Origin: an uncultured Candidatus Peregrinibacteria bacterium
Lineage (GTDB): Bacteria; Patescibacteriota; Gracilibacteria; UBA1369
DNA length: 34,572 nt
Assembly: GCA_903858295.1 (NCBI GenBank)
Contig: CAIOIA010000024.1
Coordinates: 1 to 34,572 of the forward strand
Direction: 5' to 3'
Below are positions 1-9,009 of the stretch, one piece after another. Made by a program: the position numbers and the translations under genes. The notes below the pieces were generated by a model that saw only the letters and a program-made list of their open reading frames with translations, searched no databases and had not been told where the DNA came from. The stretch's first letter is position 1. Every line of letters begins with the position of its first letter.

Positions 1-2
1 CG

Positions 3-728
3 GACGCAAGCAATATAAATAACATCTTTAATTTCAATCTTTTTCACGAAAGTGTATATAAGAAAGACTATGCAGAAAATCTACTGAAAGAGCTTTTCGC
101 TGACTTCACTTTCGAGGAATGTAAAATACCTTTCGCGGTTACCGCAGTGGATCTGGAAAGCGGGCGTGAAGTGATCCTGAATAAAGGCCTTCTCGTAGAT
201 GCTATCCGCGCCTCCACATCAATCCCCGGGTTATTCGAGCCGGTCTTTATTGATGGACATTATCTGGTCGACGGGGGGCTGTCGGAGGATTGTCCTATTA
301 CTTCTCTACGAAACACTGGCAATTGTGATCTGGTAATAGGAAGCGTCATCACAGATGAGAACAGTCGTCAGATGATGTCCGGCTATGTATATAATAAATT
401 TTATTCCAAACCGAAAAAGGGTGGATTCGGATTCTTCCAAAATCAGCTGGGTGAGGTCAAAAACAACCTAAATCTGTTTACAGGCATAGTTACCAGATCC
501 TTGGATATTCTACGCGATCAGCTGTTTGATTATAAACTAGCTGAGGGGCGTCCAGACCTGGTTTTCAAAATTGATGCAGGAAAAGTCGGAATATTCGATT
601 TCCACAAAACCAGAGATTTGATCAAAATCGGTGCAACGGCAGCAGACTCGAAAATGCCAGAATTACTGGCTCTAATAGAGGCCAAAAAGAAAGAGTTGAA
701 TGGGTCGGGCAAAAATGTTAATTTGTAA
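3..728 (+). CDS. Patatin-like phospholipase, C-terminal part (5' end outside window)
   Basis: The frame is open from the left edge, so this is the C-terminal part of a longer gene; the GTG at 147 lies inside the coding frame and is not a start. The visible part has the patatin/RssA-type block 'FAVTAVDLESG' followed by 'ASTSIPGLFEPV' and 'LVDGGLSEDCPI'. The DGG motif carries the catalytic Asp of the Ser-Asp dyad. The GxSxG nucleophile elbow would lie upstream of the window. The family hydrolyses acyl esters of lipids; the substrate cannot be read here. The tail is Lys-rich. It ends in TAA 53 bases before a lipoprotein gene on the same strand. Confidence 0.85.
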   Translation, partial: DASNINNIFNFNLFHESVYKKDYAENLLKELFADFTFEECKIPFAVTAVDLESGREVILNKGLLVDAIRASTSIPGLFEPVFIDGHYLVDGGLSEDCPITSLRNTGNCDLVIGSVITDENSRQMMSGYVYNKFYSKPKKGGFGFFQNQLGEVKNNLNLFTGIVTRSLDILRDQLFDYKLAEGRPDLVFKIDAGKVGIFDFHKTRDLIKIGATAADSKMPELLALIEAKKKELNGSGKNVNL

Positions 729-781
729 TACGCACGGTCAGTAAAGAAAGATTCGCTTATTACATACTAATAAACACATAA

Positions 782-1450
782 ATGTCTTCCACCTCCACAC
801 CCGTCTATAGACGAATTGTTATAGTTGGCTTGGCCGTAATCCCGCTTCTTACTTTGAGTGCGTGTCAGGCCGGGGGGTCAGGCAATCTATATGGTTATGA
901 CTTCAGTACAGCCCGCATCACCTATAATATTACTGGTTCCAGCGTGGGCACGAGCGAGATCCTTATCAAGGGAGAGAAGAAGGTGATTCATAATAATATA
1001 GTCCAAACTAAGCTGGATGGTACGAAGACCTCCATCAACAATTATCTAATTCAGGATGGTGATAAGCTCTATTCACTCGATCAGACACAGAAAATCGCCT
1101 CTTCACTGAAGCAGCCTTTCTATGCAGAATTACAAAAGCTCGCTCCTCAGGAAAGGCCGGCTCGCATGATCACTGAGGCTCTTCGTATAAACTCTACTCC
1201 TGATAATCCGGCAGAAGCTCCTAAGCCGGAAAAAACCGAAACTATCGCAGGACAAGTGTGTGACTATTATAATACTGGGACAATGACCAAAACCTGTCTA
1301 TGGGAGGGAATACCTCTTCATACAGTGACTTCTCTGCCGGACTATGGAATTCAAACCGAAACTATCGCCACCAAAATTGAATTAAACCAACCAATAGCCG
1401 ACAGTGAATTTGCGGTCCCAAGCGACTACAAACTTACCGAACTAAACTAA
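782..1450 (+). CDS. Predicted lipoprotein of unknown function
   Basis: The 222-residue protein has a basic N-terminus, a hydrophobic segment (residues 12-25) and a lipobox LSAC with Cys28, so it should be lipidated and anchored outside the membrane. The mature part has the composition of a beta-rich extracytoplasmic domain; a Cys pair lies at 'GQVCDYY' and 'MTKTCLWEG' and could form a disulfide. I do not recognise the family. A 16-base direct repeat (about 1232 and 1360) encodes 'TETIA' twice. No Shine-Dalgarno is visible before ATG 782; the leader is AT-rich. The stop overlaps the next start (TAATG at 1448-1452), so it is probably translationally coupled to the RNase Y gene. Confidence 0.75.
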   Translation: MSSTSTPVYRRIVIVGLAVIPLLTLSACQAGGSGNLYGYDFSTARITYNITGSSVGTSEILIKGEKKVIHNNIVQTKLDGTKTSINNYLIQDGDKLYSLDQTQKIASSLKQPFYAELQKLAPQERPARMITEALRINSTPDNPAEAPKPEKTETIAGQVCDYYNTGTMTKTCLWEGIPLHTVTSLPDYGIQTETIATKIELNQPIADSEFAVPSDYKLTELN

Positions 1451-3009
1451 TGTTGGATATAAATCTGTTTTTAATTTTCTGCCTAATTGCATTCATATTG
1501 GCTGGTGCCACCTCTTTCGTCGTAAGCAAGGTTAAAGTAGGTCATCGTCTGGAGAAAGCCAAGTCCGAGGCCACACTGATTCTTCAGAAAGCTGACAGTG
1601 AAAGTCGAGAATTTCAGGCTAAAGCTCAGGAACAAATGCAGCGCTCCATGGAGTCATATCAGGAAGCTGAGAAGCGCGCAGCCGCTCAGACGGTTAAAAT
1701 TGAGAAAAACATAGGAATACAGGAGGAGCGTTTGAAAATGCGTGAGGAGGAGGTGTCCCGAATGTCAGCATCTGTGGGACAACAGGAATCAGAGCTTACT
1801 TCGGTGAACGCTAGTACTGAGAGAGAGAAGGAGAAGATTGTGCCGACTCTTACTAAGGTCGCTGGGGAGTCGGTCGAAAGAGTTCGGGTCGATATAATAG
1901 CCCTTCTGGATCAAGACCTCGAGCTGGCACATGAGACTCGACTAAGCAAAAAACTGGATTACATGAAGGAGAATTCTCCCCTGCTCGCCAAAAACATGTT
2001 GATAGAGGCCATCCAGCGCTTCTCCGCTCCGACTTCGGTAGAGAAGAAGAGTCTGATTATCCCTGTGAATCGCAATGAAACCAAGGCCAGGCTCATCGGT
2101 CAGAACGGCGAAATTCTGGCTTTCCTGGAAGATCAGCTGGGGGTGGATATAGTCTTCGATGATTCCAAGCCCGGCATTTCCGTGTCCCACTTCGAGCTGG
2201 TCAAGAAGCACATAGCACGTGAGACAATACTGAAATTAATCAAAGATAGAGTGGTGAATTTGGACAAGGCCAGGCAGCGGTTGGCTGAAGCTACGGCCGA
2301 GACTCAGGCTCATCTGCGAGATATCGGAGAGCGCATAACCAGGAAGTTAGCTCTGGAGCATCGCAAATTTCCACCGGAATTCAAAGAGATTCTTGGCCGC
2401 CTCAAATACCGCACAAGTTATGGTCAGAACATTCTCAAGCATTGTTTCGAGGTTGGGTATTTCACTCTGCTACTGGGGAATGAGCTCGGGCTCAACGAGG
2501 AAATTTGCAAAATTGGCGGATTTTTCCATGATCTCGGTAAGGCGGTAGATCAGGAGGATGGTCGTCCACACGATGTACTGACTAAAGAAATTATGGAGCG
2601 CTTCGGGATATTCTCATGGGAAGAGATCCACGCTGCCTGGACTCATCATGACGCTATCCCTATTCAGACGGCTGAGGCTTTACTCGTGAAGGCTGGCGAC
2701 GCCATCTCTGCCGGTCGTCCGGGCGCTCGTCAGGAAACAATTGAAAAATATCTGGCAAGGGTGATGGCCTTGGAGAAAATTGCAAACTCTTATGAGGGGG
2801 TAAACAAGACATATGCCATCTCAGGAGGACGTGAGCTGCGGGTAATGGTGGATCCGAAGCGTCTCAGTGATGAGAATTTGCCGGAAATGGCTAGGCGAAT
2901 AGCTGAGGAGATAGAGGCTGGCGTGGCTTATCCGGGTCAGATCAAAGTAAATATTATCAGAAGAGTGCAGCACAATCGCACTATCAAAGATGGGTCCAAA
3001 AAAATCTAA
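1450..3009 (+). CDS. rny: Ribonuclease Y
   Basis: This membrane-anchored endoribonuclease starts bulk mRNA decay in many bacteria. The 519-residue length and domain order fit the family: an N-terminal membrane helix (about residues 5-25), a long charged coiled coil (about 28-195), a KH RNA-binding domain whose GxxG loop reads 'IGQNGE' (about 215-222), and an HD phosphohydrolase domain with the metal-binding His360-Asp361 in 'FFHDLGKA' and a later 'HHD'. The C-terminal 'YAISGGRELRVMV' and 'YPGQIKVNIIR' blocks are typical of RNase Y. The start overlaps the upstream stop by one base. A thioredoxin-reductase-like gene follows 9 bases after the stop. Confidence 0.97.
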   Translation: MLDINLFLIFCLIAFILAGATSFVVSKVKVGHRLEKAKSEATLILQKADSESREFQAKAQEQMQRSMESYQEAEKRAAAQTVKIEKNIGIQEERLKMREEEVSRMSASVGQQESELTSVNASTEREKEKIVPTLTKVAGESVERVRVDIIALLDQDLELAHETRLSKKLDYMKENSPLLAKNMLIEAIQRFSAPTSVEKKSLIIPVNRNETKARLIGQNGEILAFLEDQLGVDIVFDDSKPGISVSHFELVKKHIARETILKLIKDRVVNLDKARQRLAEATAETQAHLRDIGERITRKLALEHRKFPPEFKEILGRLKYRTSYGQNILKHCFEVGYFTLLLGNELGLNEEICKIGGFFHDLGKAVDQEDGRPHDVLTKEIMERFGIFSWEEIHAAWTHHDAIPIQTAEALLVKAGDAISAGRPGARQETIEKYLARVMALEKIANSYEGVNKTYAISGGRELRVMVDPKRLSDENLPEMARRIAEEIEAGVAYPGQIKVNIIRRVQHNRTIKDGSKKI

Positions 3010-3018
3010 TATCCACCT

Positions 3019-3981
3019 ATGCTTTACGATTTAGCAATTATTGGCGCCGGCCCAGCGGGTCTGTCTGCTGCCATCTACGGCTCCAGAGGCCAGTTGAACA
3101 CTGTGTTTTTCGGCGATGAGACCAAAAGTAATTTGTATAAGTCGCACATCGTGGCTAATTACTTCGCTTTCCCTGATTCCCCTACCGGCCCGGAGCTGAC
3201 GGCGCTTGGGCTCAAGCACGCTCTTCAATTCGGGGCGACGCACATCCGCAATGAAATAGTCGATCTCTCCGTAAACGACGATCAGACTTTTACCCTCAAA
3301 GATAATAATAAAAACAACTATCAAGCTCGTACGGTCATCATATCGACCGGCCAGAGCTTCATACTCTCCGGCATAAAGGGCGAGCAGGAATTCACAGGTA
3401 AAGGTGTATCATATTGCGTCACATGCGACGGTTTCTTCTACAGAAATCAGCCCGTGATCGTAGTGGGAAGCGGGGACTTCGCCGCGGAGGAGGCCATACA
3501 ATTATCGAATTATACTCAGGACATCTCTATACTTAGTCACGGCAAAGATTTCTCCTTTAGTCCTGCCACTATCGAGGAGCTGCGTAGTCGAGACGTTAAA
3601 ATGTACCGTACTCCACGTCTCACTCAGTTTGTCGGTACATCAGAAGCTCCGGATCAATTAAGCAGTATTGTTTTCTCTCAGCCTCTTCAGGGGCTTGACC
3701 TAGCTCCGGACGGCGCCACAGAAATTCCGGCCAAAGGGGTCTTCATGGCTATAGGCATCGCAGGCGCAAATGCATTCGCCAAGAAACTAGGTCTGGAAAT
3801 GTCAGGAAATTACATAAAAGTAGATCAAGAGGGAAGGACGAATATCCCGGGGCTTTTCGCCGCGGGAGACTGCACGGGCTCTCCGCCACAGGTGGCGACG
3901 AGTGTGGGTAATGGTTGCAATGCAGCGCTGAGTGCAATAAAATTGGTTAGAGGATTAGGTGCTTATATTCAATACAATTAA
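3019..3981 (+). CDS. trxB: Thioredoxin reductase-like FAD flavoprotein
   Basis: The 320-residue length and layout match low-molecular-weight thioredoxin reductase: an N-terminal FAD site 'IIGAGPAGLSAAIY', a redox-active Cys133-x2-Cys136 in 'CVTCDG', a second Rossmann motif 'VVGSGDFAAEEA', and the C-terminal FAD block 'GLFAAGDCTG'. It would pass electrons through FAD to a dithiol acceptor such as thioredoxin or glutaredoxin. The HRRxxxR signature that binds the NADPH 2'-phosphate in classical enzymes is absent; the equivalent stretch reads 'ILSHGKDFSFSP'. The donor may therefore be NADH, ferredoxin or a reduced flavin. It lies 9 bases after rny, and the nearest redoxin genes are more than 12 kb away. 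No SD precedes ATG 3019. Confidence 0.88.
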   Translation: MLYDLAIIGAGPAGLSAAIYGSRGQLNTVFFGDETKSNLYKSHIVANYFAFPDSPTGPELTALGLKHALQFGATHIRNEIVDLSVNDDQTFTLKDNNKNNYQARTVIISTGQSFILSGIKGEQEFTGKGVSYCVTCDGFFYRNQPVIVVGSGDFAAEEAIQLSNYTQDISILSHGKDFSFSPATIEELRSRDVKMYRTPRLTQFVGTSEAPDQLSSIVFSQPLQGLDLAPDGATEIPAKGVFMAIGIAGANAFAKKLGLEMSGNYIKVDQEGRTNIPGLFAAGDCTGSPPQVATSVGNGCNAALSAIKLVRGLGAYIQYN

Positions 3982-3984
3982 TCT

Positions 3985-4293
3985 ATGTTTGGATTTGGTA
4001 AGAAGAAGCAGGTGAAGCCGATCAAGAGACAAAGCAGTCTCGACAAAATCCTAATGGGTCTAGTCGTCGGTGGTGCCATCGGTTCAGTGCTGGGAGTAGG
4101 CCTGGCCCCGAAGAAAGGCTCAGACACACGCAAACAGGTAGGCAAACAAGCTGGTAAACTCTTCGACAGCGCGAAAGAGATAGTGACAGAGACGGCTGGA
4201 AAATTGTTTCAGGATGGCAAATCCACTCCCCCGGCCATTCATCCAACCACTTATCATCGCAAACCACCTGTAAAAAGACTGCCAGAAGAATAA
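3985..4293 (+). CDS. YtxH-domain small membrane protein
   Basis: This 102-residue protein has a Lys-rich start, one glycine-rich hydrophobic segment ('LMGLVVGGAIGSVLGVGLAP', about residues 24-43) and the 'APKKGSDTRKQ' turn typical of YtxH-like proteins. A helical stretch and a Pro/Lys-rich tail follow. YtxH proteins are general stress-associated small membrane proteins without a known enzymatic role. The gene lies three bases after the flavoprotein stop and 16 bases before the VanW gene, so it is probably part of the same transcript. Confidence 0.75.
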   Translation: MFGFGKKKQVKPIKRQSSLDKILMGLVVGGAIGSVLGVGLAPKKGSDTRKQVGKQAGKLFDSAKEIVTETAGKLFQDGKSTPPAIHPTTYHRKPPVKRLPEE

Positions 4294-4309
4294 TTATTGA
4301 TCAAACGAG

Positions 4310-6367
4310 ATGTCCAAAAAAAAGAATAGAAAAAAACATCAGGCCCAGAAGAAATCCAGTCCACGTAAGTCTTCCAAGTCTCATCAACATAAACTGAAGT
4401 CCAAATCTGCTCATCAGGCTGCCTCGCAGGCTGCCTCGCAGGCCGCCCCATCCAAGCACGCCCTGGTAGCGCTCCCATCAGCCACTAAAGTCACAGAGAC
4501 CACCTTCTCCAAAAAACTGGAAGAGGCCATCTCCGAAAATGAATTAGTCTCTCGCAAAGGATTGTTTGGGGGGAGAGTTATCCTGCTTGGCCCGCCGACA
4601 GGATATACGCAGGAAGAGTGGAGAATATACCTACGCAGAATTCTCAAAATCGTTCTCAAATTTCTGGCGGTGATTTTAATTATTGGGGTGGTTACATCTG
4701 CTGTAGTCGTTATTGAATTGGTTTCTGACCATCGCGTACTCCCTCAAGTTATTTTTGCCGGAGAAGACTTGGGATATCTGAAGCTTGATGAGGCGAAGGC
4801 CAAGCTGGCGCCACGCCTTAAGAAGTTTGCTGACAGTAGCGAAACTTTTTATTTTGAGGGCAAGGCCGTCGATATCCCTCTCTCTGAGCTGGGGGTGGCT
4901 TATCCGCTCGACGAAAACTTCGATCGACTGCCCAAATTCGATTTTCAAAGCAACAACATCTTTAGTTTGATTGCCGCCTCTATCAGCCCTGCTGGGGATC
5001 TTCCCGCGGTTTTTCATATTGAGCGAGACAGGTTTTATGGCGTTATCGAGTCGAGGTTTGGCTTCGATAAACTTGGGGCCCGCAGCGCCCAATTCTACAA
5101 GGACGACAAAAAGAAAATACAGATCAGTCCGGAACGGGCCGGAATAGCTATCGATAAATTGAATTTTGAAAAAGAATTATCTGGTCTTTTTGCCACGCAC
5201 ACGACCCACGGCTTCATAATCCCAACCGTTTCAGAAGTCCCGACCGTCACAGTCCAGGATTTGAAGAACTCCCAGAGTGACCTGGAGGTGAAGCTGGACA
5301 ATGAGATAACGCTGCATTACGGCTCGAAAAAGTGGAAATTTAAGCCGAAAAACCATCTTGAGGACATCGTGTACGATAAGCTGAATGGTCAGATAGTAAT
5401 CAAGATCTCTCCTAGCCTCATCTCGGCGTTCTTCCAGAAAGAGGTTTTCGATAGTTTCGAGGTCCCTGTCGGAGATTTGAAAATTTCGCAGGATAAGGAC
5501 GGTAAAATTGTGTTTGATGGACGGGCTAGAAATGGGCTTGTGGTAGACCAGGAGAAGTTTGCCAAAGATCTTGAATTGGCGCTCAATTCACTGGGGTCAG
5601 ACATGGACGTTTCCACTCTGGAAATCAAATCAAAAGTCGAGACGACGCCTGAGTTGCAGGCTATTGGAATCAAGGAGTTGATTAGTACCGGCCATACAGC
5701 GTTCGCCAATTCTCACACAAACCGTCGTCACAACATCGGGGTGGGTATGGCGAAATTCAATGGTTTGATGATCAAGCCGGACGAGACTTTCTCATTCAAT
5801 GACAATCTGGGGCCGGTAGATGCCAGTACAGGATATCAGCTAGAGCTAGTGATTAAAGCCGAAGGAACTGTGCCGGATTACGGAGGAGGATTGTGCCAGG
5901 TGTCCTCGACTGCGTTCAAAGCAGCTCTTTTTGCGGGATTACCTATTGTCGAAAGAGCCCCTCATTCTTATGCGGTAAGCTACTATGCTCAGGTCGATGG
6001 ATATGGGCTGGATGCCACTATTTATCCTGGTGTAAGAGATCTCAAATTCATAAACGATACCGGTCATAACATCCTCATGCAGTCTTTTACAGATGGTGAT
6101 CAGGCCTACTTCAATTTCTTCGGCACAAGCGATGGCCGCCAAGTGCGCCTGGAGAATTATTGGCGTGGCAACTATCGAGCAGCCGGAGGAACAGAGCTTA
6201 TCCCTACGACAACTCTCCCTACAGGAGCTAAAAAACAAATCGAAGGAGCCAACGGTGGCTTCGATGCCAGCTGGGAAAGAGTGATCACGCGCGACGGACA
6301 AGAGGCTCGCGATAAAATTTACTCGGTATACCGGGCCACGGCAAATAGGATTTTGGTAGGACAATAA
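4310..6367 (+). CDS. VanW-domain membrane protein with peptidoglycan-binding-like region
   Basis: The 685-residue protein has a cytoplasmic, very Lys/Ser-rich N-terminus that includes a short tandem QAAS repeat (about 4420-4445). One membrane helix (about residues 113-137) is followed by an extracytoplasmic part. Residues about 150-440 resemble the putative peptidoglycan-binding domain often found before VanW. The VanW domain follows (about 453-615), with 'STGHTAFANS', 'FSFNDNLGPVD', 'GGGLCQVSST' and 'RAPHSYAVSYY'. VanW proteins are associated with the cell wall but their activity is unknown. It ends in TAA only 11 bases from the convergent TPR gene, with no clear terminator between them. Confidence 0.9.
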   Translation: MSKKKNRKKHQAQKKSSPRKSSKSHQHKLKSKSAHQAASQAASQAAPSKHALVALPSATKVTETTFSKKLEEAISENELVSRKGLFGGRVILLGPPTGYTQEEWRIYLRRILKIVLKFLAVILIIGVVTSAVVVIELVSDHRVLPQVIFAGEDLGYLKLDEAKAKLAPRLKKFADSSETFYFEGKAVDIPLSELGVAYPLDENFDRLPKFDFQSNNIFSLIAASISPAGDLPAVFHIERDRFYGVIESRFGFDKLGARSAQFYKDDKKKIQISPERAGIAIDKLNFEKELSGLFATHTTHGFIIPTVSEVPTVTVQDLKNSQSDLEVKLDNEITLHYGSKKWKFKPKNHLEDIVYDKLNGQIVIKISPSLISAFFQKEVFDSFEVPVGDLKISQDKDGKIVFDGRARNGLVVDQEKFAKDLELALNSLGSDMDVSTLEIKSKVETTPELQAIGIKELISTGHTAFANSHTNRRHNIGVGMAKFNGLMIKPDETFSFNDNLGPVDASTGYQLELVIKAEGTVPDYGGGLCQVSSTAFKAALFAGLPIVERAPHSYAVSYYAQVDGYGLDATIYPGVRDLKFINDTGHNILMQSFTDGDQAYFNFFGTSDGRQVRLENYWRGNYRAAGGTELIPTTTLPTGAKKQIEGANGGFDASWERVITRDGQEARDKIYSVYRATANRILVGQ

Positions 6368-6378
6368 TCCGCCTTCCC

Positions 6379-7143
6379 CTACCCTCCAATTTCTTTCATC
6401 AGATCCTTCGCTTCCGCATTCTCCGGCCAGTGTTGAATTATGTTTTCCAGTATGCTTTTAGCCTCTGCATTCAAGCCATTCTCCACATACCAGTTTGCAA
6501 GTGTTAACCCATAATCCAGATTATCCGGATCCAGGTTAAGTGCTTTCTGTACATTCAGAAAAGCATTGTCCATGTCGCCAAGCAGCTGATTGATCCTAGC
6601 CAGACTATAGAATCTACCAGGGCGTCCGGAGTCCAGGGCGATAGCTTTCTCATAGAAATCCTTAGCCTCTTCATATTTCTCCTGCTGGAAAAGAGACAAT
6701 CCCAGATTGCTGAAATACACAGGATTGTCCGCTACGGCCAAAACAAGCTTTCTATAGATTAATTCAGCCTTGGAGAATTGCTCCTGATTCAGATATATGG
6801 CTCCAAGCTTAGCATGAGCTTCCAGATGTGCGGGATTCATAGCTATGGCTTTGATATAATGCTTCTCTGCGTCTTTGATGTTGCCTTTTTTGAATTCCTG
6901 TTCGGCTTTCTTGAACAGGTTGTCGCCTTTGACTATAAGCTTCGGGTGAACCTTCGACTGGTCGGGAATCATTTCTTTGGTGGTGACCTCGTGGTCTTCT
7001 TTGGTCATAGGCTTCGGAGCACTATGTCCCCTCTTGAAAACCATACGGCCGAAAAGATGTCCTTTCTCCATCAGAGACCACCTTCTGAAGAAAAGCAGCA
7101 GAAGGGCAAAAACGCAGATAATTAATAATAATAAGTCTATCAT
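6379..7143 (-). CDS. Membrane-anchored TPR protein
   Basis: The 254-residue protein starts with a membrane segment (residues 2-19, mostly Leu/Ile/Val/Phe) followed by Arg-Arg, then a charged linker. From about residue 70 it has about five tetratricopeptide repeats, with motifs such as 'AEKHYIKAIAMNPAHLEAHAKLG', 'YFSNLGLSLFQQEKYEEAKDFYEKAI' (each split here by family positions) and 'NLDYGLTLANWYVENG'. TPR arrays are protein-protein interaction scaffolds; the partner is unknown. The start ATG overlaps the holB stop as ATGA (7140-7143), indicating translational coupling. Confidence 0.85.
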   Translation of the reverse strand: MIDLLLLIICVFALLLLFFRRWSLMEKGHLFGRMVFKRGHSAPKPMTKEDHEVTTKEMIPDQSKVHPKLIVKGDNLFKKAEQEFKKGNIKDAEKHYIKAIAMNPAHLEAHAKLGAIYLNQEQFSKAELIYRKLVLAVADNPVYFSNLGLSLFQQEKYEEAKDFYEKAIALDSGRPGRFYSLARINQLLGDMDNAFLNVQKALNLDPDNLDYGLTLANWYVENGLNAEAKSILENIIQHWPENAEAKDLMKEIGG

Positions 7144-8063
7144 AGGCTAAGAATAAAATTTTCCAGTAATAAACGGTTGTTGGTGTTGGTCTCAGAAAGT
7201 CTCTGAACTTCAAAAAGTTTTTCCAGTCGTACTATATCACGGGCAGCCATGTCCTCGCTTCGGATCCCCACGTTATTTCTAAGGTTTTCGCGCAGTACGA
7301 CGAAAGCTATTTCCAGAAACAGCTGAGTAAGCAGAGGGTCAGTATGAATCTGATTTATGAATCCGAAAGCGCTGGTAATGTCGTGATTTGCGAGGAAATT
7401 TCTGATCTGATTATACACATTTTCATATGCCGACATGGTCTCGCTATTCTCGAGTAATTTGATGGCTTTCGCGACTCTCCCCATGGACAACTCAGTCACT
7501 TTTCTGATCTGATCGCTGCCGAGCAGCCTGTATCTGTTGGCAAGAGCTCGCTCTAGGGCTGCGCTTTCCATCGCCGTGAAATCCACTCTTCTCACCCTGG
7601 ATAATATTGTCTCCAGAATTGACTTGGGATTCGAAGAAGTGAATATGAAAAGCACTTTACTTGGAGGCTCTTCCAGCATTTTCAGCATAGTATTGGCGGA
7701 TTCATCGTTCATTCTCTCTATGTCTTCCATTACCAAAATTCTTTTGTCGCTGTCCCCTGTCATCTGTAGATTCGCAAGGATTTCACGCACATGATTGACT
7801 TTTATGGAGGGATCTTCCGGATCTGTAGCGTAAATCAAAGTGTCGGAGTGTAATCCCTTGTCTATCAGTTTGCATGCTTGAAAAGCTTTGTCTTCATCCA
7901 AATCGCGAGTTTGAATTGTCTTAGCGAAAGCCTTGGCAATAGTAAATTTCCCCAAATCCGCAGGGCCGACGAGCAGATATGCGTGGGCGAGATTGTCTGT
8001 CTCCAGGTCTCTTGCGAGTATTTCCAGAGGCTTCTGATGTCCGATAATATGCTTGAAGTGCAT
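7140..8063 (-). CDS. holB: DNA polymerase III delta' subunit (clamp loader)
   Basis: This is the AAA+ clamp-loader subunit that helps load the sliding clamp. It shows 'HIIGHQKPLEIL' at the start, 'LAHAYLLVGPADLGKFTIA' as a degenerate Walker A (Lys kept, final Ser/Thr replaced by Phe), 'RILVMEDIERM' as Walker B, 'LKMLEEPP' and 'ILSRVRRVDF' (the SRC region, Cys missing). A degenerate ATP site is normal for delta'. The usual four-Cys zinc module between Walker A and B is reduced to a single Cys. I chose ATG 8063 because family members begin close to the IGHQ motif; a TTG at 8090 is in frame and would add nine residues. The stop TGA overlaps the TPR start. Confidence 0.9.
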   Translation of the reverse strand: MHFKHIIGHQKPLEILARDLETDNLAHAYLLVGPADLGKFTIAKAFAKTIQTRDLDEDKAFQACKLIDKGLHSDTLIYATDPEDPSIKVNHVREILANLQMTGDSDKRILVMEDIERMNDESANTMLKMLEEPPSKVLFIFTSSNPKSILETILSRVRRVDFTAMESAALERALANRYRLLGSDQIRKVTELSMGRVAKAIKLLENSETMSAYENVYNQIRNFLANHDITSAFGFINQIHTDPLLTQLFLEIAFVVLRENLRNNVGIRSEDMAARDIVRLEKLFEVQRLSETNTNNRLLLENFILSL

Positions 8064-8228
8064 CTGTATGGTTAATGTTTTGCTTGCCAAGTCTATCTCG
8101 AAATCTCCGCTTTGTCACTCGGATTTCAAGTGTCATTTGATATAGGGTTTTCGGCATATCTATTCGAAATCCTCTTGAAAAATTCAGTACAGAAGTGCAA
8201 AATCAACAGGCAAATTAACAAATCCAAA

Positions 8229-8894
8229 ATGAAAAATATTCTTCACAAAACACTAGCCGTATCACTGATCCTCCCGACCCTGTTCCTCTCAGCCTGCCAG
8301 CCAAGCAAGCCAAAAGTAACCGCCACCCCGGATACCATAGTCAAAACCACCGCAGCCGTACCAGTAACCACCACATCAACAATGCAAACTGAAGCACCGA
8401 AGAAGGGAGACCAGATAGTCACTATAGAGACAGACAAGGGTACAATTAAATTCAAGCTTTTTCCTACAGCCGCTCCGGAGACCGTCAAGAACTTCACAGA
8501 GTTAGCTAAGACAGGCAAATATGACAATGTCCCTTTCCACCGCGTCATCGAAGGTTTCATGATTCAGACAGGTGATTTCACAAACAAGAACGGAACCGGA
8601 GGGTACAGCTACAAAGGACCTAAGACACAAATCAATGATGAATTCACTCCGGATCTTGTGCATGTCAAAGGAACTGTCTCTATGGCCAACTCTGGGCCGA
8701 ACACAAACGGAAGTCAGTTCTTCATAGTCACGGCAGATAAAGGAGTGTCATACCTAAACAATCATTATAGTGTTTTCGGACAGGTCTTCGAGGGGCAGGA
8801 CATCGTCGACGCCATCTCGAAAGTGAAGACAGGCCCTAACGACAAGCCTGTAGAACCGATCAACATGAAGAAAGTTACGGTCAGCACCTTCTAA
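8229..8894 (+). CDS. Cyclophilin-type peptidyl-prolyl isomerase, lipoprotein
   Basis: The 221-residue protein starts with an export signal and lipobox LSAC (Cys23). A Thr-rich linker and a cyclophilin domain follow from about residue 60. Visible hallmarks are 'FHRVIEGFMIQTGD' with the catalytic Arg, 'GTVSMANSGPNTNGSQFFI' (substrate-binding and active-site block) and 'HYSVFGQVFEG'. It would catalyse proline isomerisation during folding of exported proteins outside the membrane. The frame is open upstream to 8112, but that extension has no export signal at its start and lies in repeat-like AT-rich DNA, so ATG 8229 is preferred. A bidirectional terminator follows. Confidence 0.93.
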   Translation: MKNILHKTLAVSLILPTLFLSACQPSKPKVTATPDTIVKTTAAVPVTTTSTMQTEAPKKGDQIVTIETDKGTIKFKLFPTAAPETVKNFTELAKTGKYDNVPFHRVIEGFMIQTGDFTNKNGTGGYSYKGPKTQINDEFTPDLVHVKGTVSMANSGPNTNGSQFFIVTADKGVSYLNNHYSVFGQVFEGQDIVDAISKVKTGPNDKPVEPINMKKVTVSTF

Positions 8895-8951
8895 TTATTA
8901 GTAGTCTAGGCTCAGAAAAACACAACAAAATAACGCCAAAACAAATCACAT

Positions 8952-8978
8952 AAAACCCGTCTACTTAGGACGGGTTTT
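8952..8978. terminator. Bidirectional intrinsic terminator between the cyclophilin gene and rplT
   Basis: A perfect 10-bp stem, AAAACCCGTC with GACGGGTTTT, closes a 7-base loop. The A-tract on one side and T-tract on the other let it work in both directions, ending the cyclophilin transcript (+) and the infC operon (-). Confidence 0.9.
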
Positions 8979-9009
8979 ATAATGTTCAAATTAATTCTGC
9001 ATAACTATC

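Noticed and set aside
4420-4445. Tandem 12-base repeat as a possible CRISPR or mobile element
   Set aside because: It is an in-frame QAAS repeat in the disordered N-terminus of the VanW protein, too short for anything else.
8112-8228. N-terminal extension of the cyclophilin gene
   Set aside because: It would bury the signal peptide and lipobox 40 residues inside the protein; ATG 8229 gives a normal lipoprotein start.
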